In this document: piece after piece, positions 1-12,336 of the stretch
Numbering within the stretch: position 1 is the stretch's first letter
Layout: the number at the start of each line of letters is the position of its first letter
NCBI GenBank assembly: GCA_902806565.1
Contig: CADCXA010000031.1
Coordinates: 744,001 to 808,000 of the forward strand
Source: Hypoxylon rubiginosum
Taxonomy: Eukaryota > Ascomycota > Sordariomycetes > Xylariales > Hypoxylaceae
Length of the DNA stretch: 64,000 bases
Direction: 5' to 3'
Position numbers and translations under genes: made by a program
The notes under the pieces: generated by a model
What the model was told of the DNA's origin: nothing
Database searches by the model: none
The model's input: the letters and a program-made list of their open reading frames with translations, nothing else

Positions 1-532
1 ATAATAAGGAGAGCTAGTTGAAATCTTCTTAACAAAAACCTCAGAAAACTAGCTATTATCGGCTTGAACTGAGATTTTTGCCCTACCTCAGTTGTAAAAT
101 TAGGTAACAATTTCCGGGAATAAACACAAGGCTACGTGGTAGGTAGATGCGATAGAAGGCTGTGCATGAATTTCAATGCCACATAGCGGTTGCGTACCGT
201 ATCAAATCTGTAGCAGTCAAGAACCTCTGACCGACGACAGCCCGAGATGTACCTAGGTAACTCAGAGAGCCAACCAACGAACGTAAGAGACGACCACATA
301 TGTGACTAATGTCGCCTGTAAATCTCATTGGGCCTCTCTGACGAATGGATGCTACCCAAGAGCGAGCGAGCGGGGTTACGAGAGCTGACACGCTCGCTCG
401 TGCATGGGCGCGTTGGTCGCGTTGGTCGCGTCGAGCGGCACCACCATATATCAATCACGAACTTGCTTTTTTCATCGAAGCACATTCGAAAGACCACCAA
501 AGATATCCTAAGTTCTCTACAAGTCTTCCAGT
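1..532. other. Region upstream of the HET gene
   Basis: No convincing gene. The small open frames here have no recognisable content. It contains one exact TACCTAGGTA palindrome (250-259), a motif that recurs in other intergenic parts of the window, and a short direct duplication of GCGTTGGTC around 409-427. It probably holds the promoter and 5' leader of the HET gene. Confidence 0.5.
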
Positions 533-2461
533 ATGTCTACTACTCGTGGAAAGGTTGATGACATGCAATGCTCGCTCTGGAGTTTCGGCGCAAGTCGTTC
601 CAGGGGCAAAATCACAACGCAGCTGGAGGATATCCAACGTGCCCAGATGGAACAGGAAAAGTCTCGAGAATTTATCACACACTTGAACTGTTTATATTTC
701 TCCAAAAGAAACGACAGGATCTTGTTCCGGCGAAATATCAATGCCTATCAACGGTCGAATTATGTGGCTCTTTCTTACACCTGGGAGCCGTCTCCATCAG
801 AGACTGATCTGCGCAAGGGTGGCTACTCAGTTCAACAAATGGGGTCAAATCTGCGCAAGCGGTCGCCCGTAAGAGATACCGTCTTTACACGAGCAAGGAA
901 ATACATGAAATACTTTGGAGTGTATCTTCTCTGGATTGACCAGCACTGCATCGAGCAAAAAGGAGATGCGAAGGAGATAGGAATGAACGCGATGGACCGA
1001 GTATACAGTCGGAGCAACCATTCAGTTGCATTACTTACTCGCCCCATCAACTATAGGGTCGAATTACAACTTCTCGTCCAGATTCTGTATGGCCGGCTAG
1101 TATGGGAGAGTAATGATGGGCTTCGGCTTTCCCAGAACACGTCGTTAGAGGAAGCTCTGGGTGCGCTTGAACTCTTGAAAGACATCACATCAGACATGTG
1201 GTTCACTAGAGGATGGACATTCCAGGAGAACTATAGAGCCGGCATGAATATGAGACTTCTCATGCCCCATCATCCGACATTGGAAAGCTCGAAGCCTCAG
1301 TTTATGGGGTCCATAAAAGGAGAGCTGTGCATTAGCTCCGTGAAATTTCACGAAGAGGCATCAAAGCTATGCATCGCCTACCGAAGACACCAACCACCAC
1401 CGCCCAACTTATGCGACCATATCTTATCAAGAGCTGGGAGATACACCATCTTGCTCCAGTACGAAAGTGACGATGGTGACAACATAGCACCACAGTCAAT
1501 GTCGCCGAGAATCATTGCGGACCTCGCAACCCGAGATCTTACGAACCTCTGGGATCGTCTACCTATCGTTGCCAACTGCTGCCAGTACTCTGTACGGCTT
1601 AATAGTGCACAGCTTCGAGCCAAGGGTTATAGTCTGGCCATGTCAATGCTCGCACTTTGCCTTTTGAACGGGGAGATTTTGTCAAACCACCCCGACGAGA
1701 ACGTCGACGTCTCCGCGGCACGAGCCTTGCCCATTATCAAGTTCCTAAAAATACAGTTTTTCGACAGACTACAATCACCTTTCCCAGATAAAGCCCTGAC
1801 TTATAACAAGGGGTGTCGATTCGTCAACGCGAAGTTGACCGAGGAAGGAATCCGTACAAGAGGCCATGTGTGGAAATTTGGCAAATTGATCCGAACGAGA
1901 GGGTTTGGGGGTACTTCCGAACGTCGGAATAGTGTGGGTTCAGTGGATGGCCTGGAAGACTGGGAAATTGGGCGGTTGAGACAGCTTGTCAGAAAATTGT
2001 ACACCCGTGGTGAGTATAGACTGGCCAGACGACTTAATCGTTTCATCAGCCAGAATTGCAATTCTTCACGACCTCAGACGTTCTCACAAGGGTGGATGGT
2101 CCAGATGGCAAGCGTGCTCGCAGACGCTATTGACCACGGCAAGAAGCTCCGTACCGCACGCCTAGTCGGGAGTCGGGGATATGGTAACGCAATTTTCGTT
2201 CTTGATCGACGCTTCAAGGATCAGGACTTTGTCTTTACCTCGGTTCGCTCCAAGAAGGAAGATTCTCAAAGATCTGATTTTAACGATGTTGACAAGCATG
2301 TCTCTCTGGAAGTTGACTTAGACAACCCAGAAGACATACGTCGAGGCAAAGAGTTGCCTAGATTATTCACAAAGCGGTGGATCGCTGGGTTATGCTTCTT
2401 CTCCAAGGGTTCTCTCCAAGACGTCGTATTTCCGTGGCCGGAGTCGTTGCAGGGTTTATAA
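533..2461 (+). CDS. HET-domain (heterokaryon incompatibility) protein
   Basis: Intronless 642-residue reading frame. The HET core is visible: YVALSYTWE at residues 77-85, LLWIDQHCIEQ near 132-142 followed by the AMDRVYSRSNHSVALL block, and WFTRGWTFQENY near 225-236. These are the three conserved blocks of the HET family (PF06985), which in filamentous ascomycetes triggers a cell-death response after fusion of unlike hyphae and is related to TIR-like folds. The C-terminal 380 residues contain no domain I recognise; this is usual for HET proteins. No signal peptide or membrane segment is seen. The start at 533 is the first ATG of the frame. It lies in an accessory region with another non-self recognition gene (the NLR relic at 15933-27738). 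The frame is intact, so it may be functional. Confidence 0.9.
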   Translation: MSTTRGKVDDMQCSLWSFGASRSRGKITTQLEDIQRAQMEQEKSREFITHLNCLYFSKRNDRILFRRNINAYQRSNYVALSYTWEPSPSETDLRKGGYSVQQMGSNLRKRSPVRDTVFTRARKYMKYFGVYLLWIDQHCIEQKGDAKEIGMNAMDRVYSRSNHSVALLTRPINYRVELQLLVQILYGRLVWESNDGLRLSQNTSLEEALGALELLKDITSDMWFTRGWTFQENYRAGMNMRLLMPHHPTLESSKPQFMGSIKGELCISSVKFHEEASKLCIAYRRHQPPPPNLCDHILSRAGRYTILLQYESDDGDNIAPQSMSPRIIADLATRDLTNLWDRLPIVANCCQYSVRLNSAQLRAKGYSLAMSMLALCLLNGEILSNHPDENVDVSAARALPIIKFLKIQFFDRLQSPFPDKALTYNKGCRFVNAKLTEEGIRTRGHVWKFGKLIRTRGFGGTSERRNSVGSVDGLEDWEIGRLRQLVRKLYTRGEYRLARRLNRFISQNCNSSRPQTFSQGWMVQMASVLADAIDHGKKLRTARLVGSRGYGNAIFVLDRRFKDQDFVFTSVRSKKEDSQRSDFNDVDKHVSLEVDLDNPEDIRRGKELPRLFTKRWIAGLCFFSKGSLQDVVFPWPESLQGL

Positions 2462-3558
2462 GCACCTCGATATGCTGACGAGGAAGTAATTGTTAGGCGT
2501 GAAATTTGCGGTTTCATGGGATAGGAATTAATCCAACAATATTTTCATAGAGGTATTACTCTTCGTATTGGCTTTCTAGTCCCCGTGAACCTCGAGTATT
2601 GTGTGGATATAATGTGTAAGACCAGCTGGCAAACCCAATTCGTTTAGGTATGCAAATCCACGTATATCTTTATATTATTAATGAGGTAACTTTTACCACC
2701 TCATCAGATATCTAGCTTCTACGTAGATAGTCCATACACAGTCTATACGCACCTAAATATTTTCCTTGGCCTTCCTTGTTGGCACGTGGTGGTAGAGCTA
2801 GTGCTAGTATAAGCGCAAGATCCGTTATTTCAAAAGGGCAGCCATCGTGTAATATATAGGGCAACTACCTACATGTACCGATGTGTAACTTGTATCATAT
2901 GGTTCACTCCTTACCGAGACCCTATTGCTCCCTACCTCCTAAGTAGCTTACAGCTTACCAGCCCTCAACTCCGTACAGCCTAGCCCGTAAAGATCAGCAA
3001 TCTCTATATACACTCATATCACAGCTATCCCTACTTCAAGTTTTATCTTCAAGTATTGCGACGAAATCGGTACCTTAGGTGTGTCATATGGTGTCTTACA
3101 CCTAAGGGGCTCCTCGTCCGCAGAGGCTTCGTGACTAGGTCAATCATCAGTGGCTACCTCCGAGTTCGGAGACTACTCTCAAATATCTAGGTGACCGCGA
3201 TGTCTGTGGCGTCATATAACTCTCAGATAATCTCGAGTTGCACATCTACACCACCAATATGATGATAGCCCAATAGAAGTTTAAGTAATGGCTACGCTAA
3301 CGACACGATTAAATATCAAGTATCCACATCAGCAAAAGCCTCTAAAAACTCTCTGTTCAGCTGAACTACTAGAAACTTTTTGATACCTGGGTACCTACCT
3401 AAACAAGAATTCGTGAGACAGTCTACCTCCCTCCGTGAATAACATCCACCTACTTCCTAGCCTACCTAATCTAGTACTTATAAATAAGGGGTTCCATTGA
3501 CACCGGATCCTTATTATCCCCTGGTGATTAAAGAGCTGAATTCACATCATATTTAACT
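2462..3558. other. Intergenic, 1.1 kb
   Basis: No coding frame above background on either strand. The sequence is moderately AT-rich with several short TACCT/AGGTA motifs (for example near 3385-3405). It separates the HET gene from the lyase pseudogene. I see no repeat or RNA gene. Confidence 0.5.
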
Positions 3559-5394
3559 ATGACTTCTTTGATATTGGACGTCCCCGTTCCTCCCTCTCAT
3601 AAATCTGTGGTCGTTAGGTCTCTTACGTCTACAACACTGGAGGAGCGTGAGAGAATCCTCAAAGATATTCAGTACAATGTTTTTGCATTTCCTGCCGGTC
3701 TCCTAACCTACGACTATCTATCGGATTCGGGCACATCGGCGATGATGGACGTCCAATGGGCAGCCTCTAAGCTAGAACTTGGTCTTTTACCCCTTTTCTC
3801 TATCTCAGCGAACATTTTGTTTGTTTATGTTTACTGGGTCCGTAAAACTCATTAAATGAAAAAGAAAGTTTGATTGAGTCCCTGTGTAAATAATGATCGC
3901 TTACGATATGTGTTCTAGTGATGAGAGGTGACGAAAGCTACGGACGTAACTACGGTTACTATTGCCTCCTAGATGCTTTACGAGATGTCTTCAAACGTGG
4001 GGACAATCAAGAGCGGGTGTTCCAGAGTATTCTCGCAGGAGCAGCCGACAGTTCATTTTACCAGGAAAAGCTCTTAGTATCATATCAGGGCGGACTTGTC
4101 AATGAGGGACATCATCAGCTCGAGCGTCCCAACTTTTTCATTGTCCCGCAAGGCCGTTGTGCCGGATCTCTACTCTTTTCTACTCTTGCGGAAACTATCA
4201 TGAGAGGGGAACAACTGGAAATGTCCCACAAGCCTGTGATACTAAGCAATGGATTCTTCGACACCACGGCTGCTAATGCTGCTACGGCCGGGTTCGAGCT
4301 GCAAAACCTTAGCCAACCTGGCCTGAGTAACCCATTCCCACAGGGACTTATTGGAAATTGGAAAGTATAATTACTTCAAGGGAAACATTGACGTTGCTAT
4401 GACCAAGCAGTTCTTGAGTGAACATCGAGGACGAGTGGCCATGGTGTTAATGACCATCACTAACAACTGGGCCGCCGCACAGCCCGTTTCCATGGCTAAC
4501 ATATGAAGCGCTGCTCTACTGGCTAAGCAAGTGGATATTCCCTTCTTCTTTGATGCCTGTCGGTTTGCTGAGAATGCATTTTTCATCCACCAGTACGAAA
4601 ATGGATATGCTGATAAGACCATCCCAGAGATTGTGCAGGAAATGTTTTCCTACGTCGATGGATTTACGATGAGTTTGAAGAAAGACGGCCTTGCAAATAT
4701 GGGTGGAGTGTTGTGCTTCCGCGATAAGGGGTTATTCGCTCGGAAGTATCCAGGCATTGGATTTCGCTTGAAGGAGCGCCAAATCTTGGCCTATGGCAAC
4801 GACTCATACGGAGGCAATAAGTATTCTTCTAACATATTACGACTGATTTAAGTAGCAGATAATTAACTTATAACTGCATAATGAGTGGCCGTGATTTGAT
4901 GGCTGCTGTGGCTAGTCTGTACGAAGTCATCAAGAAACCATATCTACCTACGCAGCCGCATTGACCAGGTGCAATTATTCGCGGAAAAGCTTCAATGCAA
5001 CGGAATTGCTGTCCTATCTCCACCAGGAGGACACACCGTGTATCTCGACATGGACGTCTTCTTCTACGGGTGTGACAGAAAGCCAGACGACTTTGCGGCC
5101 GTTGGATTTACGCTGGAGTTGATCAAAGACTACGGCATCCGGGCATTTGAGAGCGGGCCTTTCGCGTGGGAGTGGGACAAGAAGTCACCGGAAGAACGCC
5201 AGAAGATCCCAAACCTGGTCCGATTTGCTGTGCCGCGCCATGTGCTTTCTAGCGAGCACATCGACTATACGGTGGCAGCGATCAAGGCGCTTTACAATCG
5301 AAGGCATACGATACCCAACGTGAGAATCGCCCGAGGCAAGGATATCCGGCTTCGACACTTCCAATGCGGAAGGAAACCTATGCCTTGTAATTAG
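3559..5394 (+). pseudogene. Tryptophanase-like PLP beta-eliminating lyase, decayed
   Basis: Pieces in changing frames follow the tryptophanase/tyrosine phenol-lyase family (PF01212) from end to end: LSDSGTSAMM (3709 on), MRGDESYGRNYGYY after an intron 3782-3918 (phase 1, GTCTTT..TCTAG), PQGRCAG, SNGFFDTT, ACRFAENAFFIHQ, the PLP-lysine segment MSLKKDGLANMGG (about 4669-4707), PPGGHTVYLDMD and the C-terminal LVRFAVPRHV. Known members cleave tryptophan (or tyrosine) to indole (or phenol), pyruvate and ammonia. Breaks: one extra base at about 4362-4366; an in-frame TGA at 4504-4506, where CGA would fit; a lost or unclear splice between about 4819 and 4880; and a CTAC tandem duplication near 4947-4954 that shifts the frame. 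The catalytic lysine is retained. One or two breaks could be sequencing errors, but the set together argues for a pseudogene. Tryptophanase versus tyrosine phenol-lyase cannot be decided. Confidence 0.85.
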
Positions 5395-6530
5395 GTCATA
5401 TTACTAGATGGGGGATTGAATGGGCGAACTAACCAATAAATATCACATGTTTCTCGAGGCATGAGGCCTCGTTCACTGTTTGAGTACTCGATACAGATAG
5501 ATTAAGCGCCCGATGAAGCCAAAACTGTGCAGATGATAGAATGATTATTTTTACCCCACGGGTTGAAATGACAGTTTGAAGGCCAATTCGAAAAGAAAAA
5601 CGAGCACCCCCTTTTCTTTCTCTTTTCATCTCTGCTTCCCCTTTCTTCTTCTTCTTTCTCCTTTCCATTTTGATCTTTATAGAACGTAGAAATATCCTAT
5701 TAACAAGGTACATCTTCTACACTATAAAACTCCCAGCCTCGGAGGAGTAAATGCAGTTGCTCTCCTTATTCTAAGCAATGATCTTCAGGGGATGAGTGCC
5801 AATGATCGACTACCTACAGATGGATTGCATGGAACGCAAACAGGAGCAAAGGCCATAGAACCTCGAGAGCTGACGGAACAGCTAACCATAACGGACCTGC
5901 TGTTGAGTAATGGCCACGATGAGTTTTGATGAAGATCTCCAAGGTAGGTAGTTGGCCGATATGCGATATGCTCTATAACGACGACCGAGAAGCTGGTGTC
6001 TTAACTTGTTGATCTGACCTGAAATTAGTACCGGCTCGTGAGACCCAAATGCATTGATTTAATAAGTCTTTGGAAAGGCGAGCTATAACTGCCAACCTTT
6101 CGTAACATATCCGACAATGAAATCATTGGTAAACAGCTACACCAACCACACTAAAGGTACACCAGGTGTATTTGGCGTATCAGTCCGAATAAGGTAAAAG
6201 GTGGGTCGACTAAGGATGACTAAGGGCGCTATGGGGAAGTCAAGATATCGCCGACCTCATCGTCGCTACCTTTACTTCCGAAGCACTTATTAAAGTTATA
6301 AATGGTATTAAGATACCAAGATACTAATAGATACCTTAAAGCTGGTAGGTTAACCTTATATATTTATTAGGATAAAATTACTACTTAGAATTTTTATAAA
6401 AATCTTTATACGTGAATTTTTTTTTTTTTTATTAGCTAGTAATAATAAAAAACATTTAATTATAAATTAAGTAATTAAAAACTAGTATTTTAAATATTTA
6501 AACATATTAAATATAAAAAGCTTAGTATTT
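5395..6530. other. Intergenic with polypyrimidine tract, grading into AT-rich DNA
   Basis: No gene seen. 5606-5670 is an almost pure C/T tract of the sort found in fungal promoters, but no open frame follows it on the plus strand. From about 6290 the sequence turns AT-saturated before the LTR element begins, so the outermost 240 bases are either RIP spill-over or an older repeat into which the LTR element landed. A T-run lies at about 6419-6431. Confidence 0.5.
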
Positions 6531-6712
6531 TATTAAATAATAAAAGGTTATTTTAAAAGATTTATTTAAATTTTATATATAAGTTAATAATTAAAATTAT
6601 AATAATTTTATTACAAGGTTATTTTAAAGAATTATAAAAATATATATAATTAAAAAATATATATTTAATATATAAAATTAACTTTTTAATTAAATATATA
6701 TATAATTTAATA
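6531..6712 (+). repeat. 5' LTR of the copia element
   Basis: Aligns without gaps to 12155-12336. I count 19 differences in 182 positions, and every one is a transition (C/T or G/A), the pattern RIP leaves. The first dinucleotide is TA here against TG in the other copy. Confidence 0.92.
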
Positions 6713-9700
6713 ATTAAAAGTTTTATTTATTTAAAAATTAAAAAGCTATATATAAATAATAATATATAACTTTTAATTAATTAAAAACTATAAAATTATA
6801 AAATAATTATATTAATAAAATTTTTTATAATTTAAATTTAATTAATAATAAAGAAAATAATATATTAAAAATAATAAAAAAAAAGGTTTTTTATAATAGT
6901 TTAATTAATTAGAAATAATAAAATAAAAAATTTTAAATAAAAGTTATTAATTTAGAATTTTAAAAATATATTAATTTTATAAAAATATTAAAATAACTAA
7001 AAAAGCTATTTTAATTAAATATTAATAATTATTTAAAAAAAGTTTAATAAATAATATAAAATTTATTAAATAATAATTTTTAAATTATAATAAATAAAAA
7101 TTAAAAGAAATAAGTTAAAATAAATAAAAAATTTATAAGTTTAATAAAAATAATAAAAAAAAGTAAAGTTATTTATAAAAAAGATTAAATTTTTTATAAT
7201 TATAATTATAAAATTTATTAAACTTATTAATAAATAATTAAAAAATTAAAAAACTAAGTTATTAATTTTATATTTTTAAATTATTAAAACATATATTTTA
7301 ATTTAATAGATATTTTATATAAATAATATAAAAAATTATTTATTATTAATAAAATATATAATAATTAATTAAAATTATAAGTTTAAAAATAATATAAAAA
7401 AATAATATAATAATTAATAAAAATACCTAAAAATTTTAAGGTATAAATAATTAAATAAAAATTAGTTATTATAAATATAAAAATAAAAGGTTTTATAGAT
7501 ATTATTAATAATTAATTATTAATAAAAAACCTTAAAATTATATTTAATAATGTTTTAAATAACTAAATAATTAATTATAAATTACTAAATATTAATAAAA
7601 TTAAAAATAATATATTTAATTATTTAAATATAATAACTATTTTATATAAATATATATTTTTATAATTAATCTTTATATAATTTTATTTTATAAAGGAAAT
7701 ATTTACTATTTAATTTAATAATATAAAATCTAATTATAATAAAAATTTAAATATTAAGCTAGGAAAAAAAAAAATATTATTTTTAAACTTTTTAATTAAT
7801 TAAAATAAAATAAAAATAATAAAAGCTATGGTAAATTATAAAGTTAAAATAGTTTAAATAAATAAGTTAAATTAATTAAAAAAAAATAAACTAATATATT
7901 TATTAATTACTTATAAAAAATTAATATTTTATATTTAATTTATTATAACTATTATAAGATTTTTAATTATTAATATATTATTAAAAATAAAACTTTAAAA
8001 AACTAAACCTTAAATTTTACTATAAAAAAAATAATTAAATATAAAATAACTAAAAATAATATATTTATTAAGTTAATTAAAAAAATAAAAAAAAGATTAT
8101 TTATATAAAATAAAAATTAATTAATTTAAGTAATTAAAAAAATAAAAAAAACATTTTTAATTTTATAGGTTATATTTAAAGTTAATATTTATTTTTTAAA
8201 AAACTTAATAATTTTAAATTTAAAAATTATTATTTATATTTTTAATTAATTTAATTAATTTTTATTATATTAAATAATATATATTAAAAATATAATTTTT
8301 ATAAAAAACTTAATTATACTTATATAAAAATATAAAAAAATAAATATATATTTAAAAAGTTTAAAAGAAATAAGATTTTTATAATTATAAAATATAATAT
8401 ATTATAAAAAATTTATATATAATATAATATTATTAAGGTTTTTAAGAAAAATAAAATATTAATAAAACTATAAAAATATAAATAACTACCTATAAAAAAA
8501 AAAAAATTTTATTTTATATATTATTATTAATAAATAAAACTAATATATTTTAAAGGATTTTTTTAAAAACTTTATTAATTATTTATTTTATATAAAAAAC
8601 ATTAAGTTTAATAATTAAATAAAGTAACTTTTAAATATAATAACTAGTAAATTATAATATTTATAATTTGGTTATTTAAAATTAAAAGCCTTTAATTATA
8701 TAATTAATTACTTTTAAAAAATGAAAATTAAGAAGTTTAATTTAATTAAAAAAACTAATTAAATTATTATAATAAAATATAATATATATAGTTATAAAAA
8801 AACTAAAAAGTTTAATTATTATAAATATTATAAATAACTAAATAAGCTAGGTAAATATTTAACTATTAATTTTTATAATTTAAAAATAAATTTTTAAGGA
8901 TATTAATATATAATATTAATTATTAATAAATATATAAAATAAGTTTAAAACTTTTATCTTAAAAATTATATTTTAAACTTAATTATTAAAATTTTAAATT
9001 AGATATTCGGAATTATTTAAAAATAATATTAACTTAATATTAAAGTTATTAAATATAATAATAAATTAATAATAAAAAAACATATTATATAAAATTATAT
9101 TTAATAAATATATTATATTAAACTTAAGTTTTTAATACTAGATATATAAAATTAAAATAAAAACGCTAAATATTTAAAAGATATAATTAAATAAAAAACT
9201 TAAATAATAAAAATAAAATTAAAACTTTTAAATTTTTTATAAATAAAAATTTTTAAAACTATTATTTATTTTTATAATTATATTTTTAAGTATAACTTTA
9301 ATTAGTAATTTTTATATAAACGTTTTTACATTTATTTAACATTTAAAAATAATGTAATTACTAAAAAAAAACTATATTAAACTTACTTAAAAATATATAA
9401 ATATAAAATATTTACACTTATTATAAAAGTAAAATAAAAATAAAACTAATATTAACATCTTAATTTAAAAATATAAATAAACTATTTAATAAACTATAAT
9501 TTTATAAATATTTATAATATTTAAATTTTTATATTAAAATAAATCATTAAAATATAAAACATTATATTTAATAAAAATATTATATTTAATAAAGATATTT
9601 TATCCTTAAAAAATAACTTATTATATATAATAAAAAAAAATATTTAAAATCTAGTTAATTAAATCACTATTTTATAAAATATAAAAAAAAAGGCTAATTT

Positions 9701-10880
9701 AAGATTATTAGTTTTTAAAAAAAATAAAATAAAAATAAAAATACTAATAAAAAATAAAGGTAAATAAAACCGTGAAATAAATAATAATAATAAAAAATAT
9801 AATAATAAAAAAACTAAAAGGTTTAATTATTTTTATATTAAAATTATATTTATATTATATTTTATTTTTAATATTACTTTTTTATTAATTATTTTATTAT
9901 TTATTATAATAATAAAAAAAAGATTAAATATTATAAATTATATTTTTTTAAATATTAATATAAAAAAAGAATTAAACATTATAAATTACACCTTTTTAAA
10001 TATAATTAAAAAATTAAAATTAAGTATTATAAATTATATTTTTTATAATAAAATAAAGAAAATAAAGTTAAATATTATAAATTATACCTTTTAAAATAAA
10101 AATATAAAAAATACTATTTTAATAAATTAAGTTATAACTTTTAATATACTTTTAAAATAAATTAAAAAGGATTTATTTATTTTTTATTTTAAAGTTATAG
10201 ATTATATAATAAATTAAAAGGTTATATTTAATATAAAATATTTAATTTTAATAATAAAATTAATATATAAAAAACTAATAAATAAAATATAAATAATATA
10301 AATAATATATTATTTATAACGTTATTTTATAAACTAAATAAATTTAAATTTAATATTATACTTAAAATTATATAAACTTAAAAAACTATAAAAACTTTTA
10401 TAAAAAAAATAAAAAATCTATAAAAAAAATTTACCACCTCCTTTAAAAACTTATAAAAAATTATAAAACTATACCTTAAAATAAAAATTTAAAGAAATTA
10501 AGAAATTATATTTAAATAACTATAAAAAAATAAACTTTTAAATTAAATATAAATAATAAACTATTAATAATAAATAAATTTTAAATTATATATAAATATA
10601 TATATATAAATTTAATAAATATAAATAATTTATAAAATATAAAATAAAATTAATAATCTAAGGAAATTAATAAATTAAAAATAAGTATTTAAATATTTAT
10701 ATCTTAATATTAACTAGAAAATTATTTTAAACTTTTATTATAATTATAATAAAATTTAATTTTAAGTTAATTTTATATAATATAATTAATATATTTATAA
10801 ATATAAATTTAAATAAGGAAATTTATATAAAAATACCTTTAAAATATTAAAAATATTAAATTATTCTATATTTATTAAAA

Positions 10881-11039
10881 ATATTATATAAATTAAGAAA
10901 ATCTTTTTTATTTTAATAAAAAAAGCTAATTAAAATACTTATAAAATTAAATTTCTTAGCTGTTTTTTATAAGTTTTATTACTTTTTTAAAAATAAAATA
11001 CTAATTTTTTTTTATATTAATAATATTATTTTTATATAT
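10881..11039 (+). pseudogene. Reverse transcriptase remnant of the copia element
   Basis: Reading codons from 10881, the series I-L-Y-K-L-R-K-S-F-L-F-stop-stop matches the copia LYGLRQSPxLW box if GGN became AAA, CCN became TTT, and TGG or CAA became TAA. Exactly 44 codons after the start of that box, 11013-11036 reads Y-I-N-N-I-I-F-I, which is the YVDD catalytic box with both Asp codons turned to Asn codons. Both lie in the same frame on the plus strand. The catalytic aspartates are lost. Confidence 0.82.
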
Positions 11040-12154
11040 TAAAACTATAAATAATAAATAATAAATATAATAATATTATAATTATAAAAAAAGTATTAAT
11101 TTATAAGTAAAAATAATTTATAATAGTTTCTTAAAATTAAAATAATTAAAAACTAAAATAAAAAATTAATCTAGCTTTTTTAATTTTTATATATAAATAA
11201 ATTAAATAAATTATTAATAAATAAAAAATTAAGAATTATTTTTTTAATTTTTATAAAAAACAAAAAATTATTATTTTCGTTAAAATTAACTTCCTTATAA
11301 TTTATTTAATAATATTAATAAAAGATTAAATTAATATTATATATAATAATAATTATATATTTTAATATTATTTTTATAGTTTTTTAATTGGTTAGATTTA
11401 ATATAAATCCTAATAATAAATATTATTTTAAAGTTAATTAATTAATTTGATATTTTTTTATTATTTAATATTTATTTTTATAATATAAATATATTAATAT
11501 ATTTAAAATAATTAATAACGTTTTATTTATTAATAATATTTTTAATTAAAAGAATTTATAAATATATATAATAAAGTTATTTAAAAAAATAATTAAATAA
11601 TATATAAATAAGTAAGATATAATAATTATTTTTATAATAAAAATAAAGTTATTATTTTTTATATAAATTATAAAAGAAATTATATTTATATTACGTTTAA
11701 TTATAAAGTTTAATATAAGTTTAAATAATTTAAAAATTATAATATATTATAATAATAAGTAAATAATTAAACTAATATATATAAATATTATATTATTTTA
11801 AATTAAGTTATAATATATAAATATTTATAATTATTAATTATAATAAAAAATATTTATAAATTAAATTAAAATTATTTATATTTTTATAAAAAATATAATA
11901 ATAAATAGTTTTATTAAAATATTTATTATAAAGGAATTTATTATATTTATTTAATAATTAAACTTAATAAATATATAAAAAAAAATTAAATTTAAATAAA
12001 TTTATAAGTTTATAAAAAAAGATTTTAATAAAATAAAAAACTTTTTATTTAATAAAGAAAATAATATATATATAATTAATAATTAAGAGATATTAAAAAA
12101 TAAATTTTAATTATTTAAACTTTTTTATTAAAAATAAATAAATTTAAAAAAGTG

Positions 12155-12336
12155 TGTTAAATAATAAGAGGTTATTTTAAAAAACTTATTTAAATTTTAT
12201 ATATAAACTAATAATTAAAGTTATAATAACTTTATTATAAAGTTATTTTAAAAAATTATAAAAACACGTATAATTAAAAAACATATATTTAATATATAAA
12301 ATTAACCTTTTAATTAAATATACACGTAATTTAATA
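12155..12336 (+). repeat. 3' LTR of the copia element
   Basis: Partner of 6531-6712, identical in length. It begins TGTTAAATAA and keeps more G and C than the left copy (for example CACGTA at 12265-12270 against TATATA). It is followed directly by the TATTT target duplication. Confidence 0.92.

Larger units (their letters stand above)
6531..12336 (+). mobile_element. RIP-mutated Ty1/copia LTR retrotransposon
   Basis: 5806-base element bounded by two 182-base direct repeats (6531-6712 and 12155-12336) and a perfect 5-base target duplication TATTT (6526-6530 and 12337-12341). The right LTR still starts TG; the left copy has TA. The interior is almost free of G and C, with stops everywhere, as expected of RIP. 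Two reverse-transcriptase boxes remain in one frame 44 codons apart, in the spacing and at the relative position (about three quarters along) typical of the copia order. A purine run AAAAAAG just before the right LTR supports plus orientation. The element is dead. Confidence 0.9.
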
